64,000 nucleotides of DNA from Flavobacterium psychroterrae. GTDB taxonomy: Bacteria; Bacteroidota; Bacteroidia; Flavobacteriales; Flavobacteriaceae. How positions within the stretch are numbered: the first letter of the stretch is position 1; the number at the start of each line of letters is the position of its first letter. The DNA is taken from the NCBI RefSeq assembly GCF_018380615.1, contig NZ_JAGYVZ010000016.1, positions 62,001-126,000 of the forward strand, in the 5' to 3' direction. The notes under the pieces were generated by a model that was not told the origin of the DNA, did not search any database, and saw only the letters and a list, made by a program, of their open reading frames with translations. Below, in pieces: positions 33,624 through 41,510 of this stretch. Made by a program: the position numbers and the translations under genes.

Positions 33624-33923
33624 ATGAATTTTTTAGAACATCATTTATCGGAGATCTCTAAGCTTTGCAAAAGTCACAAGGTAAAGGCTTTGTATGCTTT
33701 TGGTTCAGTACTCACAGAAAATTTTAGTGATAAAAGTGATGTTGACTTGGTTGTTGATTTTCAGTCATTTGATGTTTTGGATTACGCTGATAATTATTTT
33801 GATCTTAAATTTTTATTAGAAGATATTTTAAAACGTCCAGTTGATTTATTGGAAGAAAAAGCAATTAAGAATCCTTATTTCAAACAAAATCTTGATAAAG
33901 AAAGAAAATTAATTTATGGATAA
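33624..33923 (+). CDS. MntA-type nucleotidyltransferase (antitoxin of MNT/HEPN pair)
   Basis: A 99-residue minimal nucleotidyltransferase. The signature GSx10DxD is exact: Gly27-Ser28 then Asp39-x-Asp41 in FGSVLTENFSDKSDVDLVV. The third acidic residue fits Asp in RPVDLLEE. The start MNFLEHHLSE at 33624 is preferred; the frame is open further upstream but overlaps the lactamase end. In characterised systems MntA adenylylates a Tyr of the HEPN toxin and inactivates it. The stop overlaps the HEPN gene by 8 nt. Confidence 0.9.
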   Translation: MNFLEHHLSEISKLCKSHKVKALYAFGSVLTENFSDKSDVDLVVDFQSFDVLDYADNYFDLKFLLEDILKRPVDLLEEKAIKNPYFKQNLDKERKLIYG

Positions 33924-34254
33924 TAATATTAAAACCTGGTTGTTTGATATTTGGAGTTCCATAAATGAAATTGAGGGTTATTTTTTTAATCAATCTATGC
34001 AATTTCAAAATTATCAAAAAGACATGCGCACTAAACGTGCTGTGGAGCGGAATATAGAAATTATTGGTGAGGCAATGAATAGAATTTTAAAAGAAAATAA
34101 CGAAATTCAAATTTCAGATTCCCGAAAAATTGTTGCTGTAAGAAATAGAATAATTCACGGTTACGACTCTGTATCTGATGAGGTCATTTGGGGAATTGTT
34201 GTAAAACAACTTCCAATTCTTAAAGCTGAAGTAGAAAAAATGCTTTCAGAATAA
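33916..34254 (+). CDS. HepT-like HEPN-domain RNase toxin
   Basis: A 112-residue HEPN protein with the RX4HXY motif: Arg76, His81 and Tyr83 in VRNRIIHGYDS. Helices RTKRAVERNIEIIGEAMNRIL form the usual hydrophobic face. In HepT toxins, Arg and His form the RNase site and Tyr is the residue modified by MntA. The 8-nt overlap with the MNT gene shows translational coupling. The pair could serve in stress or phage response. Both motifs are intact. Confidence 0.9.
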   Translation: MDNNIKTWLFDIWSSINEIEGYFFNQSMQFQNYQKDMRTKRAVERNIEIIGEAMNRILKENNEIQISDSRKIVAVRNRIIHGYDSVSDEVIWGIVVKQLPILKAEVEKMLSE

Positions 34255-34287
34255 TTTCAAATTATTCAAATCCTATAAAATATTTAC

Positions 34288-36738
34288 ATGTTTTTTGTCG
34301 AAGTTGTTCTACCACTTTCCTTAGCTAAAACTTTTACGTATCGTATTTCTGAGGCTGAATTCCATTTTATTAAAAAAGGAATGCGGGTTGCGGTACCTTT
34401 TGGTAAAAGTAAAATATATACGGCGTTGGTGATTGATATTCATCAAAACGAGCCCAGTTTATATGATGCCAAAGAAATTCATCAGATATTAGACGAAAAA
34501 CCTATTGCGACCGAAATTCAGATTAAACACTGGCTTTGGGTGGCGACTTATTATATGTGCGGTATTGGTGATGTGTATCGAGGTGCTTTCCCAAGTGGAT
34601 TATTACTGGAAAGTGAAACCATCATTTCGCATAAAGCAGATGTTGAGGTAAATCAGAATGAACTTTCTGATGATGAATTTTTGGTTTATGAAGCTTTGCA
34701 GCAACAGAATTCTCTAAAAATTCAGGAGATTATTTCGATATTAAATAAGAAAAATATTTTTCCGATTCTTCAAAAAATGATGGATAAAGATATCATCGTT
34801 TTAGAAGAGGAAATAAAAGAAAGCTACAAACCTAAACTGGTTCGGTACGTAAAATTACATGCCAAATATGAATCAGATAATGGTTTGGGGGAATTGTTGG
34901 AAGTCTTAAAAAATGCGAATAAACAGAAAGAAATTGTTCTGGCTTATTTTCAATTAATGGCTTCAGAAAAAAAGCCTATTACAGTAAAAAAACTGGTTGA
35001 GGTTTCGAATTCAACTTCGGCGGTAGTAAAAGCCTTGATTGATAAAGAAATTTTTGAAGAATATCTTTTACAACACGATCGCGTTTCGTTTACCGGACAG
35101 GCAACCGAAAAACAATTATTGCTAAGTGAAGCACAGGAAACTGCTTTTACAGCAATTAAAAGTAGTTTATTGGAAAAAGAGGTTTGTTTGCTTCATGGTG
35201 TTACGTCAAGTGGAAAAACAGAGATTTACATTAAATTAATTGAAGAATATTTAGTTACCGGAAAACAAGTTTTGTATTTGTTGCCGGAAATTGCGCTTAC
35301 AACACAATTAGTTTCCCGCTTGCGCCTTCATTTTGGTGATAAAGTGGCTGTTTTTCATTCTAAATACAGTAATAACGAAAGAGTAGAAGTTTGGAAACAA
35401 ACGCTTGAAAATGCTGATAAGGCCCAAATTGTGATAGGAGCGAGGTCAGCTTTGTTTTTGCCTTTTAATAATTTAGGATTGTTGATTGTTGATGAAGAGC
35501 ACGAACAGACTTTTAAGCAATCTGATCCTGCGCCACGTTATCATGCAAGGGATTCGGCTATAGTTCTGGCAAATTTTCATAATGCAAAAGTACTTTTGGG
35601 ATCTGCAACGCCAAGTATTGAAACTTATTTTAATACTCAAACTGATAAATATGGTTTGGTGACACTTACAGAGCGTTACAATAATGTTCGAATGCCTGAA
35701 ATTGTTTTGGTAGATTTAAAAGACAAACATTTTAGAAAAAGAATGACGGGGCATTTTAGTGATCTTTTAATTGAAGAAATTGCACAGGCTTTGTCTTTGG
35801 GCGAGCAGGTGATTTTATTTCAAAACAGACGTGGATATTCACCTATAATTGAATGTTTGACTTGTGGACACGTACCGCATTGTCAGCAATGTGATGTGAG
35901 TTTGACTTTTCATAAACATAAAAACCAATTGCGTTGTCATTATTGTGGTTATTCTATTGCAAAACCAACGCATTGTCATAGTTGTTCAAGTATTGATTTA
36001 ACCACGAAAGGATTTGGAACGGAACAAATCGAGCAGGAATTAGTATCGCTTTTTCCCAAAGCCAAAACAGGAAGAATGGATCAGGATACTACTCGCGGAA
36101 AATTTGGTTTTGAAAAAATAATTGACTCTTTTAAGAATCGCGAAATTGATATTCTGGTGGGAACACAAATGCTTGCCAAAGGTTTGGATTTTGATAATGT
36201 AAGTCTGGTTGGAATTATGAATGCTGATAATATGCTGCATCATCCTGACTTCAGGGCCTTTGAGCGTAGTTTTCAAATGATGACTCAGGTTGCCGGAAGA
36301 GCGGGTAGGTCAGAAAAACAAGGGAAAGTTGTGATTCAGACTTATAATCCGGATCATAATACAATTCAGCAAGTTACGAACCATAATTATATGGGTATGT
36401 ATAAGGAGCAATTATACGATCGTCAGATTTATAAATATCCACCTTATTTCAGGATTATAAAATTGACTTTGAAACACCGTGAGTTTGAAAAACTGAAGGA
36501 AGGTTCGATGTGGTTGTATCAGGTTTTAAGCCAAAACTTAGGAATGCCGGTATTGGGACCTGAAGAGCCTGCGATTAGCAGAATAAGAAATGAATATATT
36601 AGAACTATACTGATCAAGATTCCGCAGAATTTACCTTTGGGAGGTACGAAAAAAACTATTCAGAAAATGTTGAATAGTTTTGAGGCTGTTGCTCAATATA
36701 GAGCTATAAAGGTTATTGCCAATGTCGATTTTTATTAA
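34288..36738 (+). CDS. priA: Primosomal protein N' (replication restart helicase PriA)
   Basis: PriA reloads the replisome at collapsed forks. The 816-residue protein has an N-terminal DNA-binding domain, a superfamily 2 helicase with Walker A GVTSSGKTE near residue 305 and DEEH near 401, and a zinc-binding insert near 528-565 with paired Cys motifs (CLTCGHVPHCQQC, CHYCGYSIAKPTHCHSC). Motif VI shows QVAGRAGR. Length and order of parts are normal for Bacteroidota. The stop is one nucleotide from the stop of the LytTR regulator on the other strand. Confidence 0.97.
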   Translation: MFFVEVVLPLSLAKTFTYRISEAEFHFIKKGMRVAVPFGKSKIYTALVIDIHQNEPSLYDAKEIHQILDEKPIATEIQIKHWLWVATYYMCGIGDVYRGAFPSGLLLESETIISHKADVEVNQNELSDDEFLVYEALQQQNSLKIQEIISILNKKNIFPILQKMMDKDIIVLEEEIKESYKPKLVRYVKLHAKYESDNGLGELLEVLKNANKQKEIVLAYFQLMASEKKPITVKKLVEVSNSTSAVVKALIDKEIFEEYLLQHDRVSFTGQATEKQLLLSEAQETAFTAIKSSLLEKEVCLLHGVTSSGKTEIYIKLIEEYLVTGKQVLYLLPEIALTTQLVSRLRLHFGDKVAVFHSKYSNNERVEVWKQTLENADKAQIVIGARSALFLPFNNLGLLIVDEEHEQTFKQSDPAPRYHARDSAIVLANFHNAKVLLGSATPSIETYFNTQTDKYGLVTLTERYNNVRMPEIVLVDLKDKHFRKRMTGHFSDLLIEEIAQALSLGEQVILFQNRRGYSPIIECLTCGHVPHCQQCDVSLTFHKHKNQLRCHYCGYSIAKPTHCHSCSSIDLTTKGFGTEQIEQELVSLFPKAKTGRMDQDTTRGKFGFEKIIDSFKNREIDILVGTQMLAKGLDFDNVSLVGIMNADNMLHHPDFRAFERSFQMMTQVAGRAGRSEKQGKVVIQTYNPDHNTIQQVTNHNYMGMYKEQLYDRQIYKYPPYFRIIKLTLKHREFEKLKEGSMWLYQVLSQNLGMPVLGPEEPAISRIRNEYIRTILIKIPQNLPLGGTKKTIQKMLNSFEAVAQYRAIKVIANVDFY

Positions 36739-36739
36739 A

Positions 36740-37438
36740 TTATGACGACGTTGATAATGCTTTTACTAAATCTTCTTTTTTGTTTCGGCTAAGCGGAATT
36801 TTTGTAATGCCAATCTCTGCAAATTTGCTATTAAAGCGTTCTACCTTGTCAATATTGATGATGTAAGATTTGTGTACGCGTATAAATTTTTCTTTTGATA
36901 AATCATTTTCAAAAGATTTCATTGTAGAAAGTACTAGATTACTGTCGTCTTCTGTGACTACTCTTACATAATCTCCAAAAGCTTCGATCCATTTGATTTT
37001 TGCCGTAAAAATTTTAAGTTTTTTAAGGTTACTCTTGATGAATATATGTTCTCCTTCTTCCTCTTTTACATCTTTCTTGAGTAAATGCATGTCAATTGCC
37101 CTTTTTACTGAAGCATTAAAACGATCTACAGCGATTGGTTTTTGCAGATAATCAGTAGCGTCATAATCAAAGGCTTTTAAAGCATACTCAGCTTTAGAAG
37201 TAATAAATATGATTTGTGGTTTAGATTTTAGTCCGTCCAGGAAATCAAATCCATTGATAACGGGCATTTCTATATCAAGAAATATTAAGTCAATATTATT
37301 AAGAGAGATACAGCTTTTTGCTTCAATTGCATTAGAAAAATCCCCGATTAAGTGCAAACCTGGGTGATTATTAACTAATTTTGCAATAATTGTCCTCTGT
37401 ATAGAACTATCATCAACAACAACACAGTTTAGTTTCAT
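36740..37438 (-). CDS. LytTR-family response regulator
   Basis: A 232-residue regulator. The receiver domain (1-120) has Asp9-Asp10 in VVVDDSS, the phosphorylation site Asp55 in LIFLDIEMP, Thr or Ser in FITSKAE and Lys in DYLQKPI. The C-terminal LytTR DNA-binding domain (about 130-232) has IFIKSNLKKLKIFTAKIKWIEAFGDYVRVVTE and FIRVHKSYIINIDKVE. Its sensor kinase is not adjacent, so it is an orphan here. It lies divergent from rpsF and converges on priA with no room for a terminator. Confidence 0.92.
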   Translation of the reverse strand: MKLNCVVVDDSSIQRTIIAKLVNNHPGLHLIGDFSNAIEAKSCISLNNIDLIFLDIEMPVINGFDFLDGLKSKPQIIFITSKAEYALKAFDYDATDYLQKPIAVDRFNASVKRAIDMHLLKKDVKEEEGEHIFIKSNLKKLKIFTAKIKWIEAFGDYVRVVTEDDSNLVLSTMKSFENDLSKEKFIRVHKSYIINIDKVERFNSKFAEIGITKIPLSRNKKEDLVKALSTSS

Positions 37439-37554
37439 AACATAAAAATTTAGAATAATTTCAGGATAGCAATAGTAAATGTATTATTTTTTTGCAAAAA
37501 AAACTAAAGTCAGCCTGTGTTTTTTACTTTATAACGAATAAAAGTAAAATAATG

Positions 37555-37584
37555 TTGTATATATAAATTTATTGGTTACTTTTG
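37555..37584 (+). promoter_or_regulatory. rpsF operon promoter
   Basis: TTG (37555-37557) and TACTTTTG (37577-37584) with a 19-nt spacer match the flavobacterial consensus TTG-N19-TAnnTTTG. The expected start of transcription is near 37591, leaving a leader of about 25 nt before rpsF. Confidence 0.7.
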
Positions 37585-37615
37585 CACCCAATTTTAACAA
37601 ATAAATATTGTATTT

Positions 37616-37957
37616 ATGAATCATTATGAAACTGTTTTCATTTTAAATCCCGTTTTATCTGAGGTTCAGGTGAAGGAAACAGTAACGAAATTTGAAGAAT
37701 TTCTTACTAGTAGAGGAGCTGAAATGGTGTCAAAAGAGGATTGGGGTCTGAAAAAAATGGCTTACGAAATCCAAAACAAAAAAAGTGGTTTTTATCACTT
37801 ATTCGAATTCAAAGTAGCTGGAGAAGTTCTAATTGCTTTTGAAACTGAATTTAGACGTGACGAAAGAGTTATGCGTTTCTTAACTGTAAGTTTAGATAAA
37901 CATGCTATTTCTTGGGCTGAAAGAAGAAGAGCCAAATTAAAATCTACTAAAGCTTAA
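37616..37957 (+). CDS. rpsF: 30S ribosomal protein bS6
   Basis: A 113-residue bS6 with the usual YETVFILNPVLSEVQVKETV start, LKKMAYEIQNKKSGFYHLFEF and DERVMRFLTVSL. bS6 pairs with bS18 on the 30S platform. In flavobacterial ribosomes, bS6, bS18 and bS21 have been described as sequestering the 16S 3' tail, which fits the lack of Shine-Dalgarno use. Operon rpsF-rpsR-rplI, with rpsR 5 nt downstream. Confidence 0.98.
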   Translation: MNHYETVFILNPVLSEVQVKETVTKFEEFLTSRGAEMVSKEDWGLKKMAYEIQNKKSGFYHLFEFKVAGEVLIAFETEFRRDERVMRFLTVSLDKHAISWAERRRAKLKSTKA

Positions 37958-37962
37958 TTATT

Positions 37963-38259
37963 ATGTCTACAATAGAGCAATCTGCAAAAGGAAAAAAAGA
38001 CGGAGATATCAGATATTTAACGCCTTTAAACATCGAAACTAACAAAACTAAAAAGTATTGTCGTTTCAAAAAATCAGGAATCAAATATATTGATTATAAA
38101 GATGCTGATTTCTTATTGAAATTCGTTAATGAGCAAGGAAAAATTCTTCCTCGTCGTTTAACTGGAACTTCATTAAAATACCAAAGAAAAGTTTCTGTAG
38201 CTGTGAAAAGAGCTCGTCACTTAGCTTTAATGCCATATGTGGCGGATTTATTAAAATAA
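37963..38259 (+). CDS. rpsR: 30S ribosomal protein bS18
   Basis: A 98-residue bS18 with an N-terminal extension of about 20 residues compared with the E. coli protein. Core: KYCRFKKSGIKYIDYKDADFLLKFVNEQGKILPRRLTGTSLKYQRKVSVAVKRARHLALMPYV, in parts. Partner of bS6. It lies 5 nt after rpsF and is followed by a structured spacer before rplI. Confidence 0.98.
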   Translation: MSTIEQSAKGKKDGDIRYLTPLNIETNKTKKYCRFKKSGIKYIDYKDADFLLKFVNEQGKILPRRLTGTSLKYQRKVSVAVKRARHLALMPYVADLLK

Positions 38260-38270
38260 TATTAAAAACA

Positions 38271-38305
38271 AAGTTGTTGGTTTCCGGTAAGATGGAACCT
38301 AACTT
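38271..38305 (+). promoter_or_regulatory. Structured spacer between rpsR and rplI
   Basis: The 66-nt spacer can fold: AAGTT (38271-38275) with AACTT (38301-38305) outside, and GGTT-CC (38279-38285, one bulged T) with GGAACC (38294-38299) inside. It holds CCG and ACC elements seen in S6:S18-binding RNAs, but such motifs normally lie in the rpsF leader, so a regulatory role is speculative. An AAAGGA sequence lies 8 nt before the rplI ATG, unusual in this genome. Confidence 0.35.
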
Positions 38306-38325
38306 CTCAAATAAAGGACAACAAC

Positions 38326-38766
38326 ATGGAACTTATATTAAAACAAGACGTACAGAATCTAGGATTTAAAGATGATGTAGTTTCTGTAAAAGCTGGTTAC
38401 GGACGTAACTTTTTAATTCCTCAGGGATTTGCTGCATTAGCAACTCCTTCTGCTAAAAAAGTATTGGCTGAAAACCTAAAACAAAGAGCTCACAAAGAAG
38501 CTAAAGTTGTTGCAGACGCAAAAGCATTAGCTGAATCATTGAAAGCAATTGAAATTAAACTTTTTGCAAAAGCAGGTGGTGAAAAATTATTCGGTTCAAT
38601 CACCAATATTGATATCGCTGACGCTCTAGCTAAAGGTGGTCAAGTAATTGATAGAAAATTCATCACTAGCGGTATCGTTAAACGTACTGGTAAATACACT
38701 GCAAATGTGCGTTTACACAGAGATGTAATCGTTGAATTACCATACGAAATTGTTGCTGAAAAGTAA
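38326..38766 (+). CDS. rplI: 50S ribosomal protein bL9
   Basis: A 146-residue bL9. Seen: MELILKQDVQNLGFKDDVVSVKAGYGRNFLIPQGFA (N-terminal domain, in parts), the long connecting helix around 40-75, and the C-terminal domain FAKAGGEKLFGSITNIDIADAL. Last gene of the rpsF operon, followed by a strong terminator. Confidence 0.98.
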   Translation: MELILKQDVQNLGFKDDVVSVKAGYGRNFLIPQGFAALATPSAKKVLAENLKQRAHKEAKVVADAKALAESLKAIEIKLFAKAGGEKLFGSITNIDIADALAKGGQVIDRKFITSGIVKRTGKYTANVRLHRDVIVELPYEIVAEK

Positions 38767-38784
38767 TCGTTTTATATATTATAT

Positions 38785-38812
38785 AAAAATCCCGATGCGA
38801 ATCGGGATTTTT
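38785..38812 (+). terminator. Terminator of the rpsF-rpsR-rplI operon
   Basis: AAAAATCCCGAT / ATCGGGATTTTT forms a 12-bp perfect stem with a GCGA tetraloop and continues into T7, 19 nt after the rplI stop. Confidence 0.9.
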
Positions 38813-38909
38813 TTGTTTAAATGAAATAATAATTAATCAGACTTAAAGTTATTTGCATAAAGCATCTTGCTTAAAGCTTATAGCGTAAGGCATAAAGCCT
38901 AAAAAGAAA

Positions 38910-39383
38910 ATGAAATACGCAAGATTAACAAAAGAGCAATTTGATGAATTGCACGCAGAATTCACTAATTTTCTAGCGACTCAAACCATTGATAAAGCAG
39001 AGTGGGATTCTATTAAAATAAATAAGCCGGAAGTAGCAGAACAGGAATTAGATGTTTTCTCTGATTTAATTTGGGAAGGTGTTTTATCCAGAGCCGAATA
39101 TTTAGAACATTTCTCTAAAAATCATATTTTCTTATTCAAGTGTTTTGATAAAGATGTACAATCAATAGTCTTAAAATCGTTGATTCCTGAAACGGATTTT
39201 TTAACAAAAGAAGGATTGCAGTGGTTAAGCGATAATATGTTTACTGAAAACATAGAAATGAAAGTTGGAAAGAAAGTATTTACTGAAGATAGGAATGCTT
39301 CTATTTTTGAGTTGATTCAGCAAGGTGCGTTTTTAAGTGACGGTCAATTGTTTACTCAAATCAATACTATTATTGAATCATAG
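38910..39383 (+). CDS. DUF6495-type conserved hypothetical protein
   Basis: A 157-residue soluble acidic, mainly helical protein (MKYARLTKEQFDELHAEFTNFLATQ, EYLEHFSKNHIFLFKCFD). It sits directly downstream of rplI in flavobacteria and I associate it with DUF6495, with moderate certainty. No catalytic motif is visible. It has its own terminator. Confidence 0.75.
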   Translation: MKYARLTKEQFDELHAEFTNFLATQTIDKAEWDSIKINKPEVAEQELDVFSDLIWEGVLSRAEYLEHFSKNHIFLFKCFDKDVQSIVLKSLIPETDFLTKEGLQWLSDNMFTENIEMKVGKKVFTEDRNASIFELIQQGAFLSDGQLFTQINTIIES

Positions 39384-39405
39384 TTTTTCTAGTTGATATT
39401 TTATG

Positions 39406-39446
39406 AAAATGGTAAGTAGTTGATGTTAAATTATTTACCATTTTTT
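39406..39446 (+). terminator. Terminator after the DUF6495-type gene
   Basis: AAAATGGTAA (39406-39415) pairs with TTACCATTTT (39435-39444) and a T-run follows, 22 nt after the stop. Confidence 0.7.
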
Positions 39447-39943
39447 ATTTTTTTAACAGTTGTTTAAACTTTTTTGTTTTTTTTACCCCGTATTTCTACT
39501 CCTTTTTTCTCAATCCTGCAATATACTTTTATTTTGTAAGTTTTACTTCTCAAATATTCTTAGTATTTTCTTTCTCAACCGATTTCGAAACTTATAAAGT
39601 AATCTAAAACTTACTTTTTTAATATTTAACAAAAACCAAATAATTATTTTGTTATAATTCTAACAGTTATTTTTCCTTTAAAAGACTTTATTTTCCTGAT
39701 GTTTTGGCGTTTTGTTTAATTTTAAGATTTATTTAAATTAAAAAAAATAAGAATTTTATTCTTGTTTTACATTTAAGTTTTTTTTAATTTTAGAATAGAA
39801 AGTTAAACAAAACGGTTTTTGTTCTTTTTAGAAATACCATCATCTCATAATTTTATACTATAATTAGTAATCAAATTACAATTAGATGTTTTTAAAAAGA
39901 ACGAAAAGAAAACAAATGAAATACCAACTAAATTAATTTGCAT
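39447..39943. other. Very AT-rich gene-free spacer
   Basis: About 500 nt of T-rich then A-rich sequence without a credible ORF or repeat. With the stretch at 40139-40613 it makes over 1 kb of almost non-coding DNA upstream of the adhesin gene. It could hold long leaders, regulatory sites or a small RNA, but none is recognised. Confidence 0.4.
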
Positions 39944-40138
39944 ATGGAATTGACACTTACTCTCTTTATCAAGTTTGCATTAGCAATTCATATTATTTTA
40001 GGTTTATTTTTTATTGGTTTGAAGATAATCAAGTTTATCATCAAATTTAATTTTCGTAAGAGTGCAGACTTTTCTCAACAATTTTTTAATTATTTCAGTT
40101 TTTTATTTCCAAAGCCCAAACGACCACTTTGTAAATGA
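39944..40138 (+). CDS. Possible small membrane protein
   Basis: A 64-residue ORF starting at ATG 39944 (MELTLTLFIKFALAIHIILG). It has one or two hydrophobic segments (about 5-35) and a basic C-terminus ending FPKPKRPLCK. In AT-rich DNA a frame of this length and hydrophobic character can arise by chance, and no family is recognised. It is the only candidate gene in the long gap before the adhesin. Confidence 0.3.
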   Translation: MELTLTLFIKFALAIHIILGLFFIGLKIIKFIIKFNFRKSADFSQQFFNYFSFLFPKPKRPLCK

Positions 40139-40613
40139 AAGGCTTTTTTATGTTTTAGTTTCTTAGATTCAAAAAACACTTCAAATTAAAATAATAGATT
40201 CAATTTTAGAATAATTTCTAAAGCAACAAAATTTATAAATTGGCTAATCAACTTTTTATGAATATTGAATCAACTATATATAAATAGAAATCCCCCTTCT
40301 ACATCAACTTAAATTTTCTTTTATGAAAATTAGTCCTATGACAAATCACTCCTTTTGGAAGATTGATGCAGATCAATATTCCCTAAAATTTTTGAGTCGT
40401 TTTTTATTCCTAAAGGATAAAAATTGCTCTTCGGTATACTTTGGTATACTGAATACAACATGATTTTTTTACTGAAATGCAGTTTACATTCTTAGCATTC
40501 TAGGATTTTAAATTTCATTTTAACTAGCTGATTATTAACGTTTTTTAAATTGCCTAAGCATATCTGCTTATCGCAACAGGTATTTTATTGTCCATTTTCT
40601 AATCTTCCAAATT
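40139..40613. other. Gene-free spacer upstream of the adhesin
   Basis: AT-rich non-coding DNA. A short direct repeat CGGTATACTTTGGTATACTG lies at about 40434-40450. No confident promoter is seen. Confidence 0.4.
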
Positions 40614-41453
40614 ATGAAAAAAAATTTTACTTTTTATGATCTCATCGTAAAGACGAGATTGTTAGGTTTATTGTTTTTATTGCTTTTGTGCAATAAAAAC
40701 TTTGCACAAACCTTTTGCAGACCTACTTCTAATACTTCTGGTATTGGTGGTGTTTGTCTTGGTACAACCGAAATTCTTAATCCAACTTTGGCTTATGATT
40801 CGAGTTTAAGTACGTATGCGACATTGACAAATGCACTTGGTGTACTTTGTTTTGCGCAGGAAACGCTAACATTTAATCAAACGGCACGCGCCGGAGATCA
40901 AATTGTTATTTATTATGGTTCAAATTCTGGTTTGTTAGACGTTGGTTTATTGTCTAATGCAAGTATTCAGCCAAGAAACTCGGTAGCAGGGACAACTGGT
41001 CCTACAGTTGCATTAAATAGTCCGTTACTGAATATTCAGTTATTGGCTGGAAATACTACTGGTGTTATTAGATATACACTTACCGGTGATGCTGACCAGG
41101 TTAGAATACAAGTAGGCGGACTTGTCAGTTTATTGTCTAATTTAAGAGTTTATGACGTACGCTTGCAATTTGCAAGACCTACTATTGCAAATGGAGAAAC
41201 ACAGGCTGTTTGTACAGGACAACAAGTTGCACTTTCAGCAACAGCCGCAGCAGGAACAACGGTAGCCTGGTATGATTCACCAACATCAACCGCAGCACTT
41301 TCACCTAATGGTAATTATACCACGCCAGCTTTAACATCTTCAACTACTTATTATGTAAGTACTTCAAGAATTGCAGGGTGCGAAAGTGACGCAAGAATAC
41401 CGGTAACTATTAATGTTGTAGATCCTGTACAGCCTGCAATAAGTAACAGATAA
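40614..41453 (+). pseudogene. 5' fragment of a giant T9SS type B adhesin (signal peptide and first modules)
   Basis: A 279-residue fragment. A signal peptide (about residues 1-33, ending NKNFAQ) is followed by a ~140-residue beta-rich module (TYATLTNALGVLCFAQETLTF, LLNIQLLAGNTTGVIRYTL, RIQVGGLVSLLSNLRVYDV) and one Ig-like CHU_C-associated domain (VAWYDSPTSTAAL, YTTPALTSSTTYYVS, AGCESDARIPVTIN). It stops at 41451 in the next Ig-like domain. The downstream ORF continues in the same frame and repeats the same modules, so both are parts of one gene. The region 41440-41520 carries an apparent 1-nt insertion and a loss of about 50 nt. The protein may be truncated in this strain, or the sequence may be in error. 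Confidence 0.85.
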
Positions 41454-41510
41454 AGTTGTTGCCTGTGTAGCTCCAGTAGAACAAATTGAAGTTCCTTGCA
41501 ACTGTTTTAA

